Below are positions 43,915 to 51,869 of a stretch of 64,000 bases of DNA, in pieces. Origin of the DNA: CAWAHD01 sp963781785 (GTDB lineage: Bacteria > Planctomycetota > Planctomycetia > Isosphaerales > Isosphaeraceae); contig CAWAHD010000001.1 of NCBI GenBank assembly GCA_963781785.1, positions 1 through 64,000 on the forward strand, written 5' to 3'. The notes below the pieces were generated by a model. That model had not been told where the DNA came from, did no database searches, and was given only the letters and a program-made list of their open reading frames with translations. Made by a program: the position numbers and the translations under genes. How positions within the stretch are numbered: the first letter of the stretch is position 1; every line of letters begins with the position of its first letter.

Positions 43915-45243
43915 GTGGACTTCGTGCGCACCTGGGCCGATAAGGCCGAGATTGCCGTCGGCCGCTTTCTGTCCTGGATCGGTATCGGCGCCAGCAAGTT
44001 CCACGACTGGAAGGCGCGGTTCGGCAAGGTGAACGAGCACAATGCCTGGGTGCCGCGCGACCATTGGCTGACCGACGCCGAAAAGGAGGGGATCCGCGGC
44101 TTCGCTCGTCAGCACCCGCTGGAAGGTTATCGTCGGCTCACGTTCATGATGCTCGATGCTGATGTCGTTGCATGCAGCCCGGCCAGTGTCTATCGCGTCC
44201 TCAGCGCCGCGGGACTCCTGGCCGGGCAAACTCCCACGCCCACCAAGAAGGGGACCGGCTTTGTGCAACCCCTGCGACCGCACGAGCACTGGCACGTCGA
44301 TGTCAGCTACCTCAACATCGCCGGAACCTTTTACTTCCTCTGCAGCATTCTTGATGGCTGCAGCCGCTTCATTGTCCACTGGGAGATCCGAGAAAAGATG
44401 GAGGAAAACGATGTGGAAACCATCATCCAACGCGCCCGCGAAGCCTGTCCCGACGTCCGGCCGCGCATTATCTCTGACAACGGCCCGCAGTTCATCGCCA
44501 AGGACTTCAAGGAATTCATCCGCGTCTGCGGTATGACCCATGTCAAAACATCGCCTTACTACCCCCAAAGCAATGGCAAAATCGAACGCTGGCACAAGAC
44601 TCTCAAAGGCGACTGCATCCGCGTGCTCACGCCGCTGTCGGTGGACAACGCCCGCCGGATCGTGGCGGATTACGTCGTGCACTACAACACCATCCGCCTT
44701 CATAGTGCCATCGGCTACATCACGCCCCAGGACAAGCTCGCGGGCCGCGAGGCTGAGATCTTCGCCGCTCGTGACCGCAAACTGGCCGAGGCACGCCAGC
44801 GCCGCCAACAACAACGCGAAGCCGCCAGTGACCGAGCGCCGGCCGCGCCGGCCTCACACCCTGCCATCGACTTCGCCGTCCTGCGTGCCGTGGTCACGAT
44901 TGCAGCCGTCCTGCGACTGCTCGGCTTCCAGCCTCGCAGCAGCCGCGGCGCTCAACAACGTGGCCCGTGCCCCTTGCACGGCTCAAGTTCTGGTACCAGC
45001 CGCTGTTTCTCCGTCAACTTGGAGCAGCACACCTTCCACTGCTTCAAATGCGGCCGATCTGGTAATGCCCTCGACCTCTGGGCCCACACCACCGGCCAAA
45101 GCACTTATGACGCCGCCCTCGATCTGTGCCAGCGCTTACACCTACCAGTGCCCGAGCTGTCAGCCCCCGGGCTCAAACCAACGCTCGAGAACAGAGAGGA
45201 GGAACCCGTAGACCTCGTGTCAACGACCTGTACAATCACTTGA
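43915..45243 (+). CDS. IS3-family OrfB transposase fused to a CHC2 zinc finger (442 aa in frame; OrfAB about 560)
   Basis: rve core: RPHEHWHVDVSYLNIAGTF (first Asp), RPRIISDNGPQFIAKDFKEF (second Asp), YYPQSNGKIERWHKTLKGD (Glu), then the IS3 C-terminal LHSAIGYITPQDKLAGREAE. The frame continues through a charged coil (RDRKLAEARQRRQQQREAAS) into a DnaG-type CHC2 finger: FAVLRAVVTIAAVLRLLGFQ, GPCPLHGSSSGTSRCFSVNL, HTFHCFKCGRSGNALDLWA. The finger is very like the stand-alone CHC2 protein at 22033-22407. A zinc finger of primase type on an IS3 transposase is unusual; it may bind single strands or contact replication. The frame shows no sign of decay. Confidence 0.85.
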   Translation: MDFVRTWADKAEIAVGRFLSWIGIGASKFHDWKARFGKVNEHNAWVPRDHWLTDAEKEGIRGFARQHPLEGYRRLTFMMLDADVVACSPASVYRVLSAAGLLAGQTPTPTKKGTGFVQPLRPHEHWHVDVSYLNIAGTFYFLCSILDGCSRFIVHWEIREKMEENDVETIIQRAREACPDVRPRIISDNGPQFIAKDFKEFIRVCGMTHVKTSPYYPQSNGKIERWHKTLKGDCIRVLTPLSVDNARRIVADYVVHYNTIRLHSAIGYITPQDKLAGREAEIFAARDRKLAEARQRRQQQREAASDRAPAAPASHPAIDFAVLRAVVTIAAVLRLLGFQPRSSRGAQQRGPCPLHGSSSGTSRCFSVNLEQHTFHCFKCGRSGNALDLWAHTTGQSTYDAALDLCQRLHLPVPELSAPGLKPTLENREEEPVDLVSTTCTIT

Positions 45244-46161
45244 GTTCGCCGAGGATCCTTTTCTTTACTCGCTAACTCGAACCGGCGGGTCTTCCAGTTC
45301 AGGCTGAACCAACACACGGTGGGACTCGCTGACAAGCGAGAAGACAATGGGGATAATAAAGTCACCGATGCTTACGGCATGGAGTTACTTCGACTCATTG
45401 AAGGCTCCCCGCAAGAGCACGGCTACCGGCGTCCTACGTGGACACAAGAACTACTCGTTCTTGTGCTCGCTGAACGAAGCGGCATTCGCGTCAGCGTCAC
45501 CACAGTTTGTCGGCTTCTGAGACAGTTGGGGATTCGTCTGAATCGGCCCAAACCGACCGTTGACTGCCCCTGGCCAAGGTCGCGTCGGCTACGGCGATTG
45601 CGAGAGATCCAACGGCTGATTGACAACCTCGCAACGGGTGAGGTCGTTCTGTACCTGGACGAAGTCGATATTCACCTCAACCCCAAGATTGGGCCAGAGT
45701 GGACGCTGGCCGGGAAGCAGAAGTACGTCCGCACTCCGGGATGCAATGAGAAGCGTTACCTAGCCGGCGCTCTCAATCCCAAAACCGGCAAACTCACATG
45801 GGTCGAAGGCGATCGGAAGAACAGCCTCTTGTTCCTGGACCTTCTTTACAAACTCGTGACAGCGACGTACCGCAATGCTCGTCGGGTCCATCTCATTCTC
45901 GACAACTACGGCATCCATGACAGCCAGCAGGTCCAACTGGCCTTGAAGTCAGCCACAGCCAGCAGGATAAAGCTCCACTTCCTGCCACCATACTGCCCCG
46001 ACCACAATCGCATCGAGCGGACCTGGAAAGACCTGCACGACAACGTAACACGGAACCACCGCTGCGCGGGAATGGAGGAGCTTATGGCCGAAGTACGCCT
46101 CTACCTGAACGCTCGTAATCAACGCGGGCGGCACACGTACGCCCGGGACAGTGCAGCATGA

Positions 46162-46524
46162 ATGATCGCGTCCCAAGATCTCGCAAGGCTATTTAGGTAA
46201 AGCCTGCCGTCTCGGGCAGACAAAGCGATCATCGTGGTTGCGAGTACCAGCGACGCGGGCGGGTCACCATCCAGCGAACAAGACAAAGAAACACACGCTC
46301 TAGTCAAAGCGCTCAGAATCAGACATCAGAGCGGTGCCCTTCAAGCGATCGAAAACGCTGGCGAATCGCTGATCGGTCCCATTGTTACAGTCGGGATACC
46401 GCCCTTCGACAGTGCGGCCGATTTCTACGGCCGAGTCCGCCTTCGTTTTAGTCACCCGCACAGCTACCTCTCGCCAACCCGCCAGTGGTTCCGTGAAAAT
46501 GAAAATATTAGCAGTCTCGGCCCA
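46162..46524. other. No confident gene right of IS630
   Basis: A plus-strand frame from 46234 (SEQDKETHALVKALRIRHQ, then ENAGESLIGPIVTVGIPPFD) has moderately protein-like composition but no recognisable family or ribosome site, and it runs into the IS66 remnant. Left edge should hold the IS630 right end. Confidence 0.4.
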
Positions 46525-46930
46525 TTCATATTTCTTTAGCCACGTTCCAATCCTGGAAACGCCGGCTTCTGGAAATGATCAGCCTCCCTCATGCTGTCCG
46601 AGTGTTCCTGCACATCCCGCCTACCGATCTCCGCAAGGCTTCGATGCGCTCTCCGGCTTGGTGACCAGTGCCTTCGCTCAGGATTCCACGTCCGGTCACC
46701 TGTTCTTCTTCGTCAAATGACACCGCGACCGCCTCAAGATTCTCTACTGGGATCGGGACGGTCTGGCAATCTGGTACAAACGACTCGAGACCGGCTCGCT
46801 CCAGCTTGCCGTCGTCGCCCACGATGCCGTGTCGATCGAGATGAGTCCTACCCAATGGACGCTGATTCTCTCCCGCATCGACTTCGGCTCCGTTCGGCAA
46901 CGTAAGCCGTACCAGCATCCCACACCGGAG
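46525..46930 (+). mobile_element. IS66 remnant: end of tnpA and broken tnpB
   Basis: 46525-46575 repeats the tnpA segment at 21610-21650 nearly base for base (TTCTTTAGCCACGTTCCAAT). tnpB then begins ATGATCAGCCTCCCTCATGC, encoding MISLPHAVRVFLHIPPTDLR, and continues after one shift as SGLVTSAFAQDSTSGHLFFF and, after further shifts and a stop, ILYWDRDGLAIWYKRLETGS. Inactive scrap of the IS66 subgroup also present at 21426. Confidence 0.7.
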
Positions 46931-47030
46931 GCCGAAAATCGATCGCTTTCCTGTTGTTCTACAAATATGATCATAATATAATTATTCACATGAATAATGC
47001 AGGCTCGTGGCCCACTGGACCTCACGAATG

Positions 47031-47180
47031 TCATGACTTGCTAAACCGGCTCATCCAGCAGGTTGAGGATCTCCGAGCCGCGTGCCCCTCACCGGGCTTG
47101 GCTGCGAGCAGTGGGATGTCGTTGGTTTGGGCCAACGTCTCCACTGACTGCACGAAGTCGGTGGTGAGCTTTTGGAGGTC
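47031..47180 (-). pseudogene. Orphan mobile-associated family, fragment D
   Basis: DLQKLTTDFVQSVETLAQTN then DIPLLAAKPGEGH matches copy A (DLQELTTEFVQSVEALAQTN, GIPLLAAKPGEGH) almost residue for residue. Only about 50 residues remain; the fragment is cut at 47181 by an IS21 end. It shows that a close relative of copy A once stood here too. Confidence 0.7.
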
Positions 47181-47181
47181 T

Positions 47182-47237
47182 GATCGACGACAATTACATT
47201 TCCCCACCGGCGACAAATACATTTCCCCACTCGAGTG
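47182..47237. repeat. Isolated IS21 terminal repeats
   Basis: GATCGACGACAATTACATTT then CCCCACCGGCGACAAATACA is nearly identical to the IS21 left end at 39331-39383, in the same orientation, with two tandem copies of the repeat. No istA or istB accompanies it. It marks a second IS21 insertion that was later deleted, or a recombination between the two sites. Confidence 0.65.
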
Positions 47238-47446
47238 TTTCATTGTTCAGACTCCCTTCTCGGCCGTTTACGCGATCAGGAGCCAACCTGGCGAGTTGGT
47301 CGCCTAGTTTCTGCTGGTTGGCTCCGGCAAAAACCTCACGCAGGTCGGCAATTGAAGAGGGCGCGGTGCGAATCGTGTTCGACTGGTTCACAACTCTGTT
47401 CTCGATCGAACGAAAAGCACCCTGATTTCCTTAGTTGGGCCTATCA
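47238..47446. other. Spacer with a 10-bp inverted repeat
   Basis: GGAGCCAACC (47279-47288) and GGTTGGCTCC (47316-47325) form a perfect 10-bp stem with a 27-base loop. A minus-strand frame across it reads IADLREVFAGANQQKLGDQL, which I do not recognise. The right edge should contain the 3' end of the SLC13 gene transcript. Confidence 0.4.
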
Positions 47447-49234
47447 CTAAGAAAACGGCCATATCAAAGGGATGAGTAGGATAGCGGTGGCCCATGTCAA
47501 AAGGTTCAAGGGGATACCGACCCGCATGAAGTCAGTGAAGCGATAACCGCCTGGGCCGAAGACCATCATGTGCGTCTGGTAGCCGACAGGAGAGGCAAAA
47601 GCGTAAGACGCAGCCAGGGTGACAGCCATGATAAAGGGACGCTCGCTGACGTCGAGGAGTCGCGCTGATTCGAGGCAGAATGGAAACGAAAGCACCGCCG
47701 CGGCGTTGTTACTGATCAGTTCGTTCAGGACCATTGTGCCAAGGTAGATAGCCGCCATCGTGGCTCTAGGCCCCCACGCGCGGGTTGCCTCTACGAGTAG
47801 CCCCGCGAATAGCTTGGCCACGCCGGACTGCTCGAGTGCCCGGCCGACTCCGAAAGAGGCGGCGATCGCGATCAAAACGGGAAGATCCACCGATTTTCTT
47901 GCGTCGGTGGCTGAGATGCAACGAGCAGCAATCATCGCACCAGCAGCCAGGAATGCCGCAAGCATGATGTCAAATTTACCGCTCACAAACATTGTGATCA
48001 TCACGATAAAAATCACAGCAGCAGTTCGAGCGCGGTTGAATCGAACGGGACGCGAATCCTCAACGTCGCTCACCAGGTAAAAATCAGGATTGTTGCGGAA
48101 CGCCCGACTGAAATTGGACCCGACCTGCAAGAGTAAGGTATCGCCCGCGTGTAGCCGGTTGTCACCAACTTTGTTGGTCAAGCGTGCACCATTACGGTGC
48201 ACAGCGACGATGGCCGCATCGTACAGTGAGCGGAAATCGGCGTTGCGTACAGCCTGGCCAACCAGGGGAGAACTCGGGCTGATGACTGCTTCGCAAAGCT
48301 GTCGGCCCCATTGCTTGGCAGACGAAACTTCGTAATGAGCATCGGCTGCCGGTACCAATCCAGGAATCTTCTCTAGGTCGACGATTGTGTTGACAATTCC
48401 TGTAAAAACCAGCCGGTCATTGGCCTGGATCACTTCATCGGGGCCAACCGGTCCGATGACTGCTCCGTCGCGGTCGATCTCAATAAGAAATAAGCCTGGC
48501 AGTTGCCGTAGCCCTGCCTCTCCAACCCTTTTGCTGACAAGGCGGCAACCTGGTTGCACCAACATTTCGACGAGGTATTCGCGCCGTGTTTCCTCGAGTT
48601 GTTCGATCAATTCCTTACGGTCGGGTAATAGCTTGCGCCCGGCCGTCAGCAAGTAAATCGCACCCAGGAGAGCGCACGGAAAGCCTACCCAACCGATCTC
48701 GAAGAAACTCATCGGCCGTAGATGACTCTTCAATAGCAAACCCTGAACAACCAAGTTGGTACTGGTGCCGATGAGTGAACAAGTACCCCCCAGGATCGAA
48801 AGAAACGACAGAGGCATAAGGAGCCGCGAAGGCGAGATGCGGCGCTTGCGACACCAAGCGATCAGTACGGGCACCAGCAGGGCCACCTTGGGTGTATTGT
48901 TCAGCACCATCGCTGAGGGAATGAGTACGATCGCCATCAGGAGCAGGGCCATTCCCTCGGTTTCGACACGACCCAAGAATCGTTCACCAATGTAGTCCAT
49001 CACGCCTGTTTCGCGCAGGCCGGCAGCCACGACGAAGAGCGCAGCGACGATCAACATTCCGGAATTACTGAATCCCGAGAACGCCTCGTCAGGACGGATC
49101 ACACCGAGCGCTGCCAGAATGACAACCGCCCCGACGAAAAGCACATCAGGAGGTTTGTCCTTCACCAGGCCATAGAGCAAAACGGCCAAGACCGCCAGCG
49201 TCACGCCCATCTCGAAAGTGAAGTGCATAGGCAT
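47447..49234 (-). CDS. SLC13/DASS-type permease with two TrkA-C domains (595 aa)
   Basis: Inner-membrane ion or dicarboxylate/sulfate transporter by family. N-terminal membrane half (VTLAVLAVLLYGLVKDKPPD, IGTSTNLVVQGLLLKSHLRP), two cytosolic RCK_C/TrkA-C regulatory domains in the middle (LVEMLVQPGCRLVSKRVGEA and LCEAVISPSSPLVGQAVRNA), then the second membrane half with the repeated helix-break motif NELISNNAAAVLSFPF and PVGYQTHMMVFGPGGY. Start chosen at MPMHFTFEMG, where the hydrophobic part begins; upstream residues antisense the DUF1080 gene. It lies 22 bp downstream of DUF1080 on the same strand. Substrate cannot be read. Confidence 0.85.
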   Translation of the reverse strand: MPMHFTFEMGVTLAVLAVLLYGLVKDKPPDVLFVGAVVILAALGVIRPDEAFSGFSNSGMLIVAALFVVAAGLRETGVMDYIGERFLGRVETEGMALLLMAIVLIPSAMVLNNTPKVALLVPVLIAWCRKRRISPSRLLMPLSFLSILGGTCSLIGTSTNLVVQGLLLKSHLRPMSFFEIGWVGFPCALLGAIYLLTAGRKLLPDRKELIEQLEETRREYLVEMLVQPGCRLVSKRVGEAGLRQLPGLFLIEIDRDGAVIGPVGPDEVIQANDRLVFTGIVNTIVDLEKIPGLVPAADAHYEVSSAKQWGRQLCEAVISPSSPLVGQAVRNADFRSLYDAAIVAVHRNGARLTNKVGDNRLHAGDTLLLQVGSNFSRAFRNNPDFYLVSDVEDSRPVRFNRARTAAVIFIVMITMFVSGKFDIMLAAFLAAGAMIAARCISATDARKSVDLPVLIAIAASFGVGRALEQSGVAKLFAGLLVEATRAWGPRATMAAIYLGTMVLNELISNNAAAVLSFPFCLESARLLDVSERPFIMAVTLAASYAFASPVGYQTHMMVFGPGGYRFTDFMRVGIPLNLLTWATAILLIPLIWPFS

Positions 49235-49256
49235 TCGGAAGAGCTCAGCTGATCGT

Positions 49257-49997
49257 TTACCGTTGTTCGGGCCGGATCGGTTTGATCTTGATGTTCTTAA
49301 ACCAACAGCGCGAACCGTGGTCTTGAAGACCGATATAACCGAAGCGAGGATGGTTCTTGTAGGCAATGTCGAACTTGTGTTCCGAACCGTCGGGACGCCG
49401 ATTCGGCATCGTCCAGTCGTCAAGGTCCATACAGGTAATCAACTCGTCATTGAGCTTGACTGAGAGTTTTGGGCCGTCACAGGTAATCCGGATGTGATTC
49501 CACTCTCCTACTGGTTTCATGGCGTTCTTTGAGGGTTTGACCAGGTCATAGATTGCCCCCGTGTCGTGATAACCGGCTGTCCTGGTATCGTCGATGGCGA
49601 CCTCGAGACCGTTAAAGCCGACGTCCTTGCCAGGGCGCGGTGCAAGGGGATGTGTCCGGATGAAGATTCCACTGTTGCAGCCCTTGCTAATCTTGAAGTC
49701 GAGCGCAAGCACAAAGTCCGACCAAGTTTTCTTGTGGATCATCATGTAGCCGCCGCATCCGTGGGGGTTAATGCTCTGCTCTTCGATAGGAACTTTGCTC
49801 AGCTGGCGACTGCTGGTCTGCCAGCCGCTTAGGCTCTTGCCGTCGAACAGCAAGATCCAACCGGCTTCCTTCTCTTTCGGGCTTAACGCATTGTCTGAGG
49901 GCTCATTCTGCAACGAGCCGACGACGAGAGCCTTGATGAGCAGGCTAACGACGACTGACCACAAGGGCCGAGATCCGATCATTGTTCGAAACTCCAA
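49257..49997 (-). CDS. DUF1080 (3-keto-disaccharide hydrolase-like) protein (246 aa)
   Basis: An N-terminal hydrophobic segment (SVVVSLLIKALVVGSL) suggests export. The domain reads GWILLFDGKSLSGWQTSSR, CNSGIFIRTHPLAPRPGKDV, GFNGLEVAIDDTRTAGYHDT and HPRFGYIGLQDHGSRCWFKN, the LamG-like DUF1080 fold, strongly expanded in planctomycetes. Members act on sugars or glycans. Probably the first gene of a two-gene unit with the SLC13 permease. Confidence 0.88.
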   Translation of the reverse strand: MEFRTMIGSRPLWSVVVSLLIKALVVGSLQNEPSDNALSPKEKEAGWILLFDGKSLSGWQTSSRQLSKVPIEEQSINPHGCGGYMMIHKKTWSDFVLALDFKISKGCNSGIFIRTHPLAPRPGKDVGFNGLEVAIDDTRTAGYHDTGAIYDLVKPSKNAMKPVGEWNHIRITCDGPKLSVKLNDELITCMDLDDWTMPNRRPDGSEHKFDIAYKNHPRFGYIGLQDHGSRCWFKNIKIKPIRPEQR

Positions 49998-50415
49998 CGT
50001 GATCTAAATCATACTCGCGCGGAGCACCGTCATCTTACACGCAACGTGCAGCATGCTGAATGGGGGATTGCAACAATCCTGATAGAGTGCTGCCAATGAG
50101 CAAAAATCAAGAGCAGAGTGTGAATCTTTCAGTGCGACGACTGAGTTAATTGGCGAAGACCCGGCCCACTGACACACCCGCTCCGCCCAGTTCACCTTTA
50201 ACCACAGGCAGTGTATGATGCAGATTGCCAGGCGGTTGCCCACCGCGAGGAAGGTATCTTACAGCGCGTATTTATCCATCGGCTGCCATTGCAGCAGTAG
50301 ATGCAGTAGTATGAGTTTGAGTGAGCGAAAACGATCCATGTTGAAGGTGAAGTAAGACCGAGCGTTGGGGTATATTCAAGTGGACGGGACCCAGGCTAAA
50401 GCGTGAGAGACGACC
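49998..50415. other. Divergent intergenic region
   Basis: Between the leftward DUF1080 gene and the rightward coiled-coil gene; it should hold both promoters. No convincing consensus promoter or operator can be pointed to, and no credible small gene was found. Confidence 0.5.
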
Positions 50416-51639
50416 ATGACGACGGCTTTAGAGCGGCTCGCGGAGTTAGTCCGCCAAGCCGAAGCAAAGACACGCGCACGTAAGATTGAAGGAGAGACTC
50501 AGCATGCTGCAGAGCAATTTCGAGCCGCCGAGGAACGTGCACGACGTGCGGTCGAGAAGTATCGAGTTGGACGGCCAGCGAACTTGCGGGCCTTAGAGCA
50601 GTGTGATGGCGACGACCAGTTGCTTAAAGACTTGGTGCGCAAGCTGGCTTTGTACAAATCATCGCTCGGATCGGAGGCTGACGCGGAACGCCTGATCGCG
50701 GCGTCACAGGCAGAGATCGAGCGAACTCGACGGCAAACTCGCGCCGAGCTTGAGGAGATCAGTCATGAGGTGGAGGAGGCGCGACGCGAACTTCGCGCCG
50801 CCACGGATACATACCGTCAGCTCCGCCGTGAGCTTGATCGGCTCCAGCCTGAGCTAACTGCCCAGTTTGCTGCGGAGGATCGCCTGCTCTGGGATGCTGA
50901 GTCACACTTTCCGGGCGGACAGCTTCAGCTACTGGGACATGAGGTCGACGCCGGCTTGAGCGTATTTGGCACACTGAGCAAGCTTGAGCAATATGCACGG
51001 CTCAAGGTGTGGATTGGCCGCTTTCGCTTTTACCAAGCTTCTCAGGAACGAGAAGCTGAGCAATCCGAGGATCTCCAGGCACTGTCGCACCGAGTTTTTC
51101 ACCAGCTCAAGTGGCTTTCCCGGCAATATGAGCCGGGTTATATCGAAGCGTTCCGCCAGGATTTCTCAACCGACTGGGCTCTCTATGTGGCCGAGGCTCA
51201 GGACCAGTTGGTTCAGGCAATTGAAGCATGCCGCCGCGCTCGAGGCACCGAGTTATCGCCACCTCGTGATCGCGCTCCATCGGAGGAACGAGCCGCCTTC
51301 TCGTCAATTACAGCGGTGCGGGCCACAGGCCCGTTGTCTACGACGACGTCGTCTGTACCGGCATCACCAGCCGCTGCGCATTACGCGTCGTCCTCGTCAC
51401 TGGCGGGGCTGAAGGCCCTGATTGCCCGAGGGCGCCTGCCAGATGAAGGTCTTGACCAGTTCCTAGCAATTCTGCGGCAGGCAGTGGACGACGTGGGGAC
51501 CACTCATACCGAGTTGCTCCGGCTGGCATGGCCTTTCCGTGAATACATCACCGGCGATGATGGTCTAGGGGCTTTGAAGCGGAATCTCGAGCGAATCCAA
51601 TCGCGCCACGATGAGGTCAAACCACTTGACGAAACTTAA
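50416..51639 (+). CDS. Coiled-coil protein of unknown function (407 aa)
   Basis: Residues 1-155 form a long charged coiled coil (ERLAELVRQAEAKTRARKIE, RRQTRAELEEISHEVEEARR). A helical domain follows (LKVWIGRFRFYQASQEREAE), then a Ser/Thr/Ala linker (GPLSTTTSSVPASPAAAHYA) and a C-terminal helical domain (LKALIARGRLPDEGLDQFLA). No membrane segment or signal. No family recognised. Possibly a structural or scaffolding protein; the frame is clearly real by composition. Confidence 0.75.
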   Translation: MTTALERLAELVRQAEAKTRARKIEGETQHAAEQFRAAEERARRAVEKYRVGRPANLRALEQCDGDDQLLKDLVRKLALYKSSLGSEADAERLIAASQAEIERTRRQTRAELEEISHEVEEARRELRAATDTYRQLRRELDRLQPELTAQFAAEDRLLWDAESHFPGGQLQLLGHEVDAGLSVFGTLSKLEQYARLKVWIGRFRFYQASQEREAEQSEDLQALSHRVFHQLKWLSRQYEPGYIEAFRQDFSTDWALYVAEAQDQLVQAIEACRRARGTELSPPRDRAPSEERAAFSSITAVRATGPLSTTTSSVPASPAAAHYASSSSLAGLKALIARGRLPDEGLDQFLAILRQAVDDVGTTHTELLRLAWPFREYITGDDGLGALKRNLERIQSRHDEVKPLDET

Positions 51640-51869
51640 TTAAATCGTTAAATCTAGTTTAAATCATCTAGGTCGAGCTGCCACATACCGGGGTCGGTTT
51701 CCGATCTGACTGTTCCGTGTCAGACCTACCCACGACAGGCCAAGGTGTCGGAGAAGCGAACGTCTCTCCCTCAATCCTCCCAAATTTGATATGGTCCGCG
51801 TCGGTGGCTTAGGATAAGCCGTTATGGAACGCGTGGCGTCTAGCCAGATTTGCGGGAGGATCTGGGCAC
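51640..51869. other. Intergenic region before the GT39-like gene
   Basis: No gene. AT-rich at the left (TTAATTAAATCGTTAAATCT, 51638-51657), with no clear terminator stem. Confidence 0.4.

Larger units (their letters stand above)
43492..45316 (+). mobile_element. IS3-family element with CHC2 fusion (about 1.8 kb)
   Basis: Ends are imperfect inverted repeats around CTCAGCCGAATCTGGAAGA at the left and TTCAGCCTGAACTGGAAGA at the right (reverse complement). A 3-bp direct repeat CGG flanks it (43489-43491 and 45317-45319), typical of IS3. It is longer than a usual IS3 because the transposase carries an extra C-terminal domain. A hairpin AGGTTA-GCA-TAACCT at 43530-43544 lies inside the left end and may block read-through transcription. 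Confidence 0.8.
43267..46161 (+). pseudogene. IS630-family transposase, split by the IS3-CHC2 element
   Basis: The N-terminal HTH part is left of the insertion (LSPRERKEIRRRSMRASDAV, AKSQVYRVADRFIEHGP) and the rest is right of it (GLADKREDNGDNKVTDAYGM, TWTQELLVLVLAERSGIRVS). Removing 43492-45316 plus one CGG rejoins HGP to VGLADKRED in frame. The DDE part is intact: GEVVLYLDEVDIHLNPKIG (first Asp), VHLILDNYGIHDSQQVQL (second Asp), PPYCPDHNRIERTWKDLHDN (Glu). So this IS630 was probably functional until the IS3 insertion. Confidence 0.8.
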
